From the NCBI GenBank assembly GCA_023251875.1, contig JAHEXY010000007.1, forward strand, positions 1-64,000: DNA of 64,000 nucleotides, written 5' to 3'. The translations under genes were made by a program, and so were the position numbers. Within the stretch, counting starts at the first letter, position 1. Each line of letters opens with the position of its first letter. Below are positions 57,226-64,000 of the stretch, one piece after another. The stretch is from Bacteroidota bacterium (GTDB lineage Bacteria > Bacteroidota > Bacteroidia > JAHEXY01). The notes under the pieces were generated by a model. It searched no databases. It saw nothing but the letters and a program-made list of their open reading frames with translations, and was not told where the DNA came from.

Positions 57226-58626
57226 CTATTTACTCAACTCTCTAAATTTTTGATAAAATAAAGGAATGGTTTCAATGCCTTTGTAATAATTAAACAAACC
57301 ATAATGTTCGTTTGGAGAATGAATATCATCTGAATCTAACCCAAAGCCCATTAAAATAGTTTTAAGACCCAGAATTTTTTCGAAAGCTGCCACAATAGGA
57401 ATACTTCCACCACCTCTTACAGGGATTGGATTAATACCAAAGGTTTGTTTCATGGCAAACATGGCTGCATGGTATGCAGGAATATCAGAAGGTGTTACGG
57501 CTGCTTCTCCCCCATGGTGCGGTTTCACTTTTACTTTTACAGATTTTGGAGCAATAGATTCAAAATGTTTTTGAAACAATTGCATTATTTTATCTGACTT
57601 TTGATTGGGTACCAAACGCATGGATATTTTTGCATAGGCTTTTGAAGGGAGCACTGTTTTTGCTCCTTCGCCAATATAACCACCCCAAATGCCATTTAAT
57701 TCAAGTGTTGGACGAATGGTGCAACGTTCCGTTGTAGAATACCCTTTTTCTCCTTCACCGGCATTTATATCTAAATCTTTAAAATAGGCTGTTTCATCAA
57801 ATGGAGCTTTTGCTAATTCTGCACGGTCGGCAGCAGAAAGTTCCTGCACATCGTCATAAAATCCGGCAATGGTAATGTGATTGTTTTCATCTTTTAAAGA
57901 TGTAATCATTTTAGCCAAAATTTGAATGGGATTAGGAACAGCTCCTCCATACACACCGGAATGCAAATCACGATTGGGGCCTGTAACTTCTACTTCTAAA
58001 TACGTTAATCCGCGTAAGCCCACAGTAAGTGAGGGAACATCATTGGCAAGAATGCTGGTGTCAGAAACCAATACCACATCTGCTTTTAAGCGTTCTTTAT
58101 TGACCATTAAAAAATTATCCAAATTGCTTGATCCCACTTCTTCTTCACCTTCAATTAAAAATTTTATGTTGCAAGCAAGCGTGTTGGTTTTCATCATCAA
58201 CTCAAATGCTTTTACATGCATGTAAATTTGGCCTTTATCATCAGCCGAACCGCGTGCATAAATATTTCCGTTTTTAACCACGGGTTCAAAAGGCGGTGAT
58301 GTCCATAAATTTAAAGGATCGGCAGGTTGCACATCGTAATGGCCGTATACCAAAACAGTAGGCAATTTTGCATCAACTATTTTTTCTCCGTATACAATGG
58401 GATGGCCGGGAGTAGGGCAAATTTCTACTTTATCAGCACCGGCTTCTTGCAATTTATTTTTTAAATATTCAGCTGTTTTTAATACATCTCCTTTGTATTT
58501 TGAATCGGCACTAACGGAGGGGAATTTTAAAAGTTCAATGAGCTCCGTTAAAAAACGATCCTTATTTTTTTCGATGTATGCATTTACGGTTTGGTGTGTT
58601 GTAGTTTTTTCGATAGTTGTTTCCAT
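57226..58626 (-). CDS. M20-family dipeptidase
   Basis: The 466-residue zinc peptidase of the M20 family cleaves dipeptides in the cytoplasm. It has VLVYGHYDVQPADPLNLWTS (His and Asp of the site), YARGSADDKGQIYMHVKAFE (bridging Asp), LIEGEEEVGSSNLDNFL (catalytic Glu pair) and SVSADSKYK at the start. LHSGVYGGAVPNPI marks the dimerisation lid. GLDSDDIHSPNEHY holds the C-terminal His. All the expected ligands are present. There is no signal peptide. A long inverted repeat lies upstream (58637-58741). Confidence 0.9.
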   Translation of the reverse strand: METTIEKTTTHQTVNAYIEKNKDRFLTELIELLKFPSVSADSKYKGDVLKTAEYLKNKLQEAGADKVEICPTPGHPIVYGEKIVDAKLPTVLVYGHYDVQPADPLNLWTSPPFEPVVKNGNIYARGSADDKGQIYMHVKAFELMMKTNTLACNIKFLIEGEEEVGSSNLDNFLMVNKERLKADVVLVSDTSILANDVPSLTVGLRGLTYLEVEVTGPNRDLHSGVYGGAVPNPIQILAKMITSLKDENNHITIAGFYDDVQELSAADRAELAKAPFDETAYFKDLDINAGEGEKGYSTTERCTIRPTLELNGIWGGYIGEGAKTVLPSKAYAKISMRLVPNQKSDKIMQLFQKHFESIAPKSVKVKVKPHHGGEAAVTPSDIPAYHAAMFAMKQTFGINPIPVRGGGSIPIVAAFEKILGLKTILMGFGLDSDDIHSPNEHYGLFNYYKGIETIPLFYQKFRELSK

Positions 58627-58636
58627 ATGAAATAAA

Positions 58637-58741
58637 TTAGCTGATTAGCCAATGTGATGATTAGCTAATGAGATTGTAAAACAATATTTATAATTATAAA
58701 ATTTCTATATCAGCTAATCATCACATCAGCTAATTATCTAA
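58637..58741. repeat. Long imperfect inverted repeat between kinase and dipeptidase genes
   Basis: The left arm (58637-58674) reads TTAGCTGATTAGCCAATGTG and so on. The right arm (58707-58741) reads as its near complement. About 35 bp align with GTGATGATTAGCT perfectly kept in the centre. The loop is an A/T-rich stretch of some 32 bases. The right arm ends at the stop codon of the deoxynucleoside kinase gene. It could end or stabilise that mRNA, or be a non-coding mobile repeat. Confidence 0.6.
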
Positions 58742-59356
58742 TTAGAATAATCCATGTATTAAAGAATCTACTTTCTCCACAATCCCGCCCAGGTCTTCTT
58801 TGCGATCAATAAAATTGATTTGATCTACTTCTATTACCAACAATTTGCCACCTTTGTATTTATCTATCCAAGCTTCGTAGCGTTCGTTTAAGCGTTTTAA
58901 ATAATCTAAACGAATGCTATTTTCGTATTCTCTTCCTCTATTTTGAATTTGCGCTACAAGTGTAGGTACAGAAGCTCTTAAATAAATAAGCAAATCAGGA
59001 GCCGGTAAAAACTGGGTCATTGAATCGAACAAAGAAATATAGTTATCAAAATCTTTTGATGTCATTAAGCCCATGGCATGAAGATTGGGTGCAAAAATAT
59101 AGGCATCTTCATAAATGGTACGATCCTGAATAATTGTTTTTCCGCTTTTGCGGATTTCTTGAACTTGTTTGAAACGGCTGTTCAAGAAAAAAATTTGCAG
59201 ATTGAACGACCAACGTTGCATGTCTTTATAAAAATCAGATAAGTAAGGATTATCATCTACTTCTTCGTATTGAGCTTCCCAATTATAATGTTTAGATAAA
59301 AGAGAAGTAAGGGTGGTTTTTCCGGAACCTATATTTCCTGCAATTGCAATATGCAT
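58742..59356 (-). CDS. Deoxynucleoside kinase
   Basis: The 204-residue enzyme phosphorylates deoxynucleosides for salvage. The P-loop MHIAIAGNIGSGKTTLTSLL is at the N-terminus. NPYLSDFYKDMQRWSFNLQI is the substrate-binding helix and QDRTIYEDAYIFAPNLHAMG contains the DR-type catalytic motif. LDYLKRLNERYEAWIDKYKG is the lid helix. The length and motif order match the dNK/dGK family. The base preference cannot be told from sequence. With tdk nearby, the window encodes two nucleoside salvage kinases. Confidence 0.92.
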   Translation of the reverse strand: MHIAIAGNIGSGKTTLTSLLSKHYNWEAQYEEVDDNPYLSDFYKDMQRWSFNLQIFFLNSRFKQVQEIRKSGKTIIQDRTIYEDAYIFAPNLHAMGLMTSKDFDNYISLFDSMTQFLPAPDLLIYLRASVPTLVAQIQNRGREYENSIRLDYLKRLNERYEAWIDKYKGGKLLVIEVDQINFIDRKEDLGGIVEKVDSLIHGLF

Positions 59357-59436
59357 TGTTTTAATTTAAAATTTAAGATTGCAAATTTAAGATTAATACT
59401 TGGTTTTTAGGGACATGTTGAAAAGAAAATGACACT

Positions 59437-59658
59437 CTACTTCATTTTCTTTATCGGCTTTAACAAATCTTCTAAACCATTTATTTTTATTTCATACACC
59501 GTAGCGAGCATCATACCCAATTTACCGGGAGGAAAACCTTCTCTCTGAAACCATTCTAAATAATTTACAGGCAAATCACAAAGCAAAGAGCCTTTGTGCT
59601 TGCCAAAAGGCATAGGCATTTTTGTGAGTTCGAGCAAGAGTTGAGGGTTGGGTTTCAA
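59437..59658 (-). CDS. DUF3820 family protein
   Basis: The 73-residue protein contains the family motif MPFGKHKGSLLCDLPVNYLE (about residues 16-35), then WFQREGFPPGKLGMMLATVY. DUF3820 proteins are small and widespread. The motif MxFGKHKGxxxxDxPxxYLxW also occurs near exonuclease domains, which hints at nucleic-acid metabolism, but no function is established. It is close to the deoxynucleoside kinase gene on the same strand. Confidence 0.8.
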   Translation of the reverse strand: MKPNPQLLLELTKMPMPFGKHKGSLLCDLPVNYLEWFQREGFPPGKLGMMLATVYEIKINGLEDLLKPIKKMK

Positions 59659-59683
59659 AATAACTAATTCAAATATTAATTTT

Positions 59684-59879
59684 CAATACGTATGAAGTGG
59701 ATTTTGTGAGTCATGCAGTTATTGGCACTATTGCAAATACCACAACCAACAATGAGCTTGAATTAAATTCAGCAAAAAACAAAAATATATACCCTCAAAA
59801 TGTTCCTAATAAGTTTGTGGTTATTGATGTTGCAAGCATGACAATTGATACAATTTTTGATTTAAGCGGAATGACATAA
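59684..59879 (+). pseudogene. Possible gene relic, plus strand
   Basis: An open stretch without a good start encodes NTYEVDFVSHAVIGTIANTT and then about 45 further residues, ending in a stop at 59877-59879. The composition looks protein-like and the stop is clean, but there is no ATG at its beginning and no family I recognise. It may be the tail of a decayed exported-protein gene, or a chance ORF. It fills most of the gap between the DUF3820 and ribE genes. Confidence 0.25.
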
Positions 59880-59913
59880 AATTACAAATACCATTCTGTA
59901 GATACAGACCGTT

Positions 59914-60522
59914 TTAATATTTTCTTTTTCGTTTCTCGCTTGCTAAAATGTATTTGCCCACTATATCAAATTCTAAATTTACTTGATCTCCCATTTTTAA
60001 ATATTGAAAAGTGGTATGTAAAAAAGTATAGGGAATAATGGCAACAGAAAAAGAAGATAATGTTTCCGAATCATTACAATCTACCACAGTTAAACTTACT
60101 CCATTAATACAAATAGACCCCTTTTTTACTACAAAATTTTCTTCTGAAGCATCATATTCAAAGGTAAAAATCCAACTACCATTTGTGTTTTCAATAGACT
60201 TACAAATGGATGTTTGATCAACATGGCCTTGTACAATATGTCCGTCTAATCTATCTCCTACTTTTAAACAACGTTCGAGATTTATTGCATCTCCAATTTT
60301 TAATTTTTCTAAATTGGTTTTATCTAAGGTTTCTTTAATAGCAGTTACTTTATACGTGTTATTTTTAATATCAACAACCGTTAAACAAACGCCATTATGA
60401 GCCACACTTTGGTCAATTTTTAATTCTTTTGCAAATGGAGATTCTACAAATAAATGAAGATTTGAGTCTTCTGCTTTTTTGTCAACCAATTGCCCTAATT
60501 GTTCTATGATTCCAGAAAACAT
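59914..60522 (-). CDS. ribE: Riboflavin synthase, alpha subunit
   Basis: The 202-residue enzyme converts two molecules of 6,7-dimethyl-8-ribityllumazine into riboflavin plus an aminopyrimidine product. It has the two lumazine-binding barrels. The first begins MFSGIIEQLGQLVDK with AHNGVCLTVVDIKNN. The second has GDRLDGHIVQGHVDQTSICK with GSICINGVSLTVVDCNDSET. The N-terminal MFSGII and both G-V-(C/S)-L-T-V motifs are intact. No FMN riboswitch is visible upstream; the TfoX-like gene ends only five bases before the start. Confidence 0.94.
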   Translation of the reverse strand: MFSGIIEQLGQLVDKKAEDSNLHLFVESPFAKELKIDQSVAHNGVCLTVVDIKNNTYKVTAIKETLDKTNLEKLKIGDAINLERCLKVGDRLDGHIVQGHVDQTSICKSIENTNGSWIFTFEYDASEENFVVKKGSICINGVSLTVVDCNDSETLSSFSVAIIPYTFLHTTFQYLKMGDQVNLEFDIVGKYILASEKRKRKY

Positions 60523-60527
60523 CTTAA

Positions 60528-60842
60528 CTATTGAGAAGATAATTGTACGTATTCAAATGCGGCTTTTGCATATCTGGGCCATTTGTCTCTGTGTTTAGCT
60601 GTAATCTGAACCCATTCTTTCATGGGTCGTCTTTTGCCTGATGGGTCAAATAACTCAGAGCCATCAAGACTTAGCGCCACATTAAGTATGTTGCCCGAAA
60701 GTTTAAACACCATGCTTTTTTCATAAAAGCAAATAAATGTTTTACCATTAATTTTAAAACAGGGTTTCCCAAACATTTGACTTTGTTCAGCTCCTAAATG
60801 CGACTGACCTATTTCTTCGTAAATTTTTTCTTCTTTAGTCAT
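60528..60842 (-). CDS. TfoX/YjbR-like small protein
   Basis: The 104-residue protein has the layout of TfoX N-terminal/MmcQ-like proteins: SQMFGKPCFKINGKTFICFY, a strand pair KSMVFKLSGN, then ALSLDGSELFDPSGKRRPMK leading to EWVQI. The MFGxPxF...GKxF...PSGK..PMKEW pattern is seen in small stand-alone TfoX_N proteins. In gammaproteobacteria TfoX controls competence, but a stand-alone protein like this has no proven role. It is transcribed with ribE, five bases apart, and follows the large cargo gene by four bases. Confidence 0.65.
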   Translation of the reverse strand: MTKEEKIYEEIGQSHLGAEQSQMFGKPCFKINGKTFICFYEKSMVFKLSGNILNVALSLDGSELFDPSGKRRPMKEWVQITAKHRDKWPRYAKAAFEYVQLSSQ

Positions 60843-60846
60843 GTTT

Positions 60847-63453
60847 TTAATTTCTAATCAAGTGAACAAATCCTGTCAGTGGTGTTGATTCAATACCCGA
60901 AAGGCGAACTTCATTTACATGACACACATAATAATATACTCCAGAAGAACAGTCTGTTCCTGTTAATTTATCTTTTCCATCCCATAAAATATCCGGATCT
61001 GTAGTTTTAAAAACAAGTGTTCCCCATCGGTTATAAATTTTCATGTCAATATCATGAATAAATTGAAAAGGAAAAGGAGAAAACACATCATTATTTCCAT
61101 CTCCATTTGGAGTAAACACATTGGGCAATTTATAATCCGGACAATTATCAACACAAATAATATTGCTAAAAGCACTTTCATTTGCAAATGAATCTACAGC
61201 AGTAATGGCATAACATCCTGCAATTGAATTTCCGTTATGATGAACATAAGATGTGTCTGAAATATCTGTAACGGTATAAATCAAACTCAAATCTGCATTA
61301 TCTGTAGCAGCATAATAAACATAAAATTTAACAACATCATCAGAACATGTGGTATTAGGATTTGTCCAAAACAAATGGTTTCTAATTACATTACAGGAGT
61401 CATATACGGTAAGAACAGGAGCACAAGGGGGTATTGTATCAAGCGGGCTACCACAATTAATTTGCGAATAATTAATAATAGGATTAATAAAACCTGTTGA
61501 AGAATATGAGCCTAGAGTTTTTACTTTATAGCAATAGGAAGTTCCGTTTACCAAACCCGTATCAGCAAATGCTGAATCAGTTGAATAACCAATAGAGTCA
61601 TATAGAAGTGTAATGGGATTTTGTCGGTATACTACAAAGGTGGTATTTGTCCATGGAACATAATTTTCCATAACCAAATCCAATTCGTTATCCGTTTCAT
61701 TTATATGAAGAAAAATAGATGATGCCAATTGACTTGATCCCACATAGGTTTGATTACTATCATACATTTCAACTTTGTATACATAAGGATTATTTTTTGT
61801 ATCCAGTAAAGTATCTGTATAAATAGTATCATTTAAATCATTAAAGGATTTTACAAATACCATGTTACTTCCTGCAAAATTATCGGCACGATACAAATCA
61901 TACCGATAGGGAGGTGGTGTTTGAATTGAATCTATTTCTGTTGGTTTTGACCATGCCACATAAATTGATCCATTTGTTACATCGGTATTGTTGATGCTTA
62001 CATTTGTAAGTACAGGAACATCCTTTTTTAGTTCAGTACAAGTTTCAAGAGAAGCATAACTTTCAGCACCATCAGGATAATAAGCCGTAATCATATAACA
62101 ATATTCAACACCGGGGACTAAACCAATACCATTATTATCATCTGAAAAAGTAGTAGTATTTATTCCGGATACGCTTCCTACAAAAGAATAACCGGTATAT
62201 CCAGGCACACCAATTTCGCAACTATCAGGAATAAACCCATAATAACCATTTTTTCGATAAATATTATACCCAATTGCTTCACTACATGCGCTTGCATCCC
62301 AAGTAAGTTTTACTGAATTACCAAGTGGACTTGTTAAAGGATTTTTAGGTGATGGACCTACCACATTTATTTCTAAACTATGCAAAGCAACCAATTGTAA
62401 TTGTTCATTATCATCTTCTGCTTTAAATACTATTTGATAGGGCTGTTTGCGCACATGAGAACATGCGGTTTGCCATTCGAAGGGAGAAGTAACTGTTCCT
62501 TTTCCGGTTATAGGCTGGGTAAAACTTGCCGGACTATTGCTTATTTCAAGAGGTCCTCCTGTAGCAGTTAAAGTAAGACCATCGTTATTAGGATCAGTAG
62601 CTGTAACATCAAAATTTATGAGAGTACCGGCATCAACGCATATTTGATCTGGAGCATCTATTAATGGAGGATCATTATCAATATCTGCAACAGTGATTTG
62701 CATATCTCTTATTAAAGATCCAATTACTGCTCCATGCCTCCATTCTGTAATTAATATGGCAACATTGTATTCGCCTATTTTATTAGGAGTATCCCAAATT
62801 AAATCTCCTGTAATTGCATCAATAGAAATTGAAGAAGTAGCCGTAGGGTAAGTATAATTTGGAATATTATTGCCCGATTCTCCTTTACATGGAATCAATT
62901 CATACGATAAACTATCTCCATCAATATCATAAGCACTGGGATTATGAATAAATAATTTATATAAAGCGGCATTATCAATTGGGGGATTTAATAAAATGGG
63001 AGAATTATTATATCCCAAAAATGGATTGATTTCTAAAACACTTTCAATATAAAATGGTGTATTTACTGAATTAGGAATATTTACAATCCCATCATCGCGA
63101 TTGGGATCTTCAACCGAAATAGTATAATTAGCGTTACCGGGATAAGTATGGGTTCCCAAATATATATTTTTTTGAATATTATTGCCCAAATCTTCTCCCG
63201 AAGGAATACCGGTAAATGTACTAGGAGGGCCGTTGGTTCTTTGAATAGTATCAGAAGATCCATCTCCCCATTTCACTTCTAATTCTTCTCTATCTGCGGG
63301 AGCATTTTCTTTTGTATAAGTAGTAACTGTTATTTGATAGGTTAATCCTGAAACATGTGTATACGTGATCTCTCCGGCTCTGTTGTGTGTTGCCCAAACT
63401 GCATTTGAAAATAAAACTGCGAGAATTAATATGGTAAAAATAATTCTATTCAT
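60847..63453 (-). CDS. Large surface protein with type B (gliding-associated) C-terminal domain
   Basis: The 868-residue protein has a signal peptide (MNRIIFTILILAVLFSNAVW, cleavage near A). It begins with the conserved ATHNRAGEITYTHVSGLTYQ segment seen in many Bacteroidota surface proteins. Cadherin/PKD-like and fibronectin type III-like domains follow; VAWSKPTEIDSIQTPPPYRY and YVAWSK-type strands repeat through the middle. The type B gliding-associated C-terminal domain is LPNVFTPNGDGNNDVFSPFP, with IYNRWGTLVFKTTDPDILWD and GTDCSSGVYYYVCHVNEVRL. It is predicted to be exported by the T9SS with the help of a PorP/SprF-type partner and displayed on the cell surface. Confidence 0.85.
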   Translation of the reverse strand: MNRIIFTILILAVLFSNAVWATHNRAGEITYTHVSGLTYQITVTTYTKENAPADREELEVKWGDGSSDTIQRTNGPPSTFTGIPSGEDLGNNIQKNIYLGTHTYPGNANYTISVEDPNRDDGIVNIPNSVNTPFYIESVLEINPFLGYNNSPILLNPPIDNAALYKLFIHNPSAYDIDGDSLSYELIPCKGESGNNIPNYTYPTATSSISIDAITGDLIWDTPNKIGEYNVAILITEWRHGAVIGSLIRDMQITVADIDNDPPLIDAPDQICVDAGTLINFDVTATDPNNDGLTLTATGGPLEISNSPASFTQPITGKGTVTSPFEWQTACSHVRKQPYQIVFKAEDDNEQLQLVALHSLEINVVGPSPKNPLTSPLGNSVKLTWDASACSEAIGYNIYRKNGYYGFIPDSCEIGVPGYTGYSFVGSVSGINTTTFSDDNNGIGLVPGVEYCYMITAYYPDGAESYASLETCTELKKDVPVLTNVSINNTDVTNGSIYVAWSKPTEIDSIQTPPPYRYDLYRADNFAGSNMVFVKSFNDLNDTIYTDTLLDTKNNPYVYKVEMYDSNQTYVGSSQLASSIFLHINETDNELDLVMENYVPWTNTTFVVYRQNPITLLYDSIGYSTDSAFADTGLVNGTSYCYKVKTLGSYSSTGFINPIINYSQINCGSPLDTIPPCAPVLTVYDSCNVIRNHLFWTNPNTTCSDDVVKFYVYYAATDNADLSLIYTVTDISDTSYVHHNGNSIAGCYAITAVDSFANESAFSNIICVDNCPDYKLPNVFTPNGDGNNDVFSPFPFQFIHDIDMKIYNRWGTLVFKTTDPDILWDGKDKLTGTDCSSGVYYYVCHVNEVRLSGIESTPLTGFVHLIRN

Positions 63454-63640
63454 TTTTTATAATACAGAAATTTATTAGACAGGATTATTAAATTATAGTT
63501 TAATGCTTCTTTCTTAAAAAGGCCAAGATAAACAAGATAATAAAATTATGGAATTAAGCCAATTTATATCGTTACCAACATTTTGTTTAGAATTGTACAG
63601 CCGTGGACTTCACTCAGCCTGACTTCATAAATTCAGCAAA

Positions 63641-64000
63641 TTATTTTAACTTCTCCTCCAGCGCCCCATCATAGCCTTTCTTAAACTCACTTACTTTCCC
63701 AAACGATTCATCATCAATGAAAATTTCACCATCTGTTACTTCACCAAGATTGGTAAACTCAACATCAAATTCAGTAAGTGCATCAAGAAATTGATCGAGT
63801 TTTTCTTCACTTATGCTAACCACAATTCTGCTTTGAGATTCTCCAAACAAGAAAGCATCCTTACGAATTTCGGCATCGGTAGAAATACTAAAGCCCAAAT
63901 TACCGGGCATAGCAGATTCTAATAGCGTAATGAATAAACCCCCATCCGATACATCATGCGCTGAAGAAATTAATCCTTTTTTAATAAGAGATAAAACCGC
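63641..64000 (-). CDS. purL: Phosphoribosylformylglycinamidine synthase PurL, C-terminal part (partial)
   Basis: The last 119 codons or so of a purine-biosynthesis enzyme are present. The gene enters from the right edge of the window. The landmark SSAHDVSDGGLFITLLESAM (about 63908-63967) belongs to the AIR-synthase-like C-terminal domain of FGAM synthetase. RKDAFLFGESQSRIVVSIS follows, then the strand LGEVTDGEIFIDD. The end, GYDGALEEKLK, fits the family. The N-terminal and glutaminase regions lie outside, so the single-chain or split form cannot be judged. Confidence 0.85.
   Translation of the reverse strand, partial: AVLSLIKKGLISSAHDVSDGGLFITLLESAMPGNLGFSISTDAEIRKDAFLFGESQSRIVVSISEEKLDQFLDALTEFDVEFTNLGEVTDGEIFIDDESFGKVSEFKKGYDGALEEKLK

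Overview
The window is low-GC chromosomal DNA from a member of the Bacteroidota. The evidence is direct: a near-complete core of the type IX secretion system (T9SS) and gliding machinery (gldK, gldL, gldM, gldN, a porP/sprF-type gene and the roughly 2,500-residue sprA), at least seven proteins with type A or type B T9SS sorting domains, a fused murF-alr gene typical of the phylum, and promoters matching the phylum's TTG / TAnnTTTG consensus. I cannot place it to order or genus. I saw no rRNA or tRNA gene and no CRISPR array.

Layout. 0-2 kb: mobile-element debris, made of the end of an IS256-like insertion sequence, two small paralogous ORFs, a phage-gene fragment and a frameshifted, truncated tyrosine recombinase, with three 11-bp iterons upstream of the recombinase. 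2-5.7 kb: two paralogous T9SS cargo proteins, a STAS protein with its own promoter, and pyrB-pyrR. 5.8-8 kb: dnaK with a sigma-54-like promoter. 8-10.4 kb: accessory island with a small surface-protein gene, a PIN toxin-antitoxin pair, the tail of a second copy of the surface gene, and a Bro-N protein. 10.4-15 kb: glycosyltransferase, TMEM175-type channel, asparagine synthetase, acyl-CoA thioesterase. 15-19.7 kb: two RemB/Wzi-like outer-membrane barrel proteins and a polyprenyl-phosphate sugar transferase, probably for surface polysaccharide. 19.9-25.9 kb: gldN-M-L-K and porP/sprF. 26-29 kb: an arginase-fold protein lacking half its metal ligands, a second TMEM175 protein, VanZ, gcvH. 29-36.5 kb: sprA. 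36.7-38.1 kb: ruvA and a secreted two-repeat protein. 38.3-48.9 kb: an exoprotein cluster (two seven-repeat propeller proteins with opposite sorting-domain types, a 15-repeat FG-GAP protein, a small CTD protein, a C1q-like protein) together with a UDP-GlcNAc 2-epimerase. 48.9-64 kb: mostly housekeeping (methyltransferase, murF-alr, tdk, M28 and M20 peptidases, quinone oxidoreductase, deoxynucleoside kinase, ribE, purL) plus a T9SS esterase-like protein and a large type B cargo protein.

How it fits together: SprA is the outer-membrane translocon, GldK/L/M/N form the motor and periplasmic ring, and the PorP/SprF-type protein helps attach cargo. The many proteins with a signal peptide and a CTD encoded nearby are its likely clients. 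The sugar transferase, RemB-like barrels, glycosyltransferase, asnB and epimerase suggest surface glycan synthesis in the same neighbourhood.

The most unusual signals are in the DNA between and inside genes. A palindromic GGGGAGGG-type repeat occurs eight times, once translated in frame inside murF-alr and once supplying the stop codon of tdk. A 139-bp element holds four 13-bp hairpins with different stem sequences but the same 5-3-5 geometry in a mirror arrangement. A downstream hairpin after the quinone oxidoreductase has one arm that can pair with either of two partners. A sigma-54-like promoter precedes dnaK. An arginase-like pseudoenzyme sits directly upstream of the T9SS genes.
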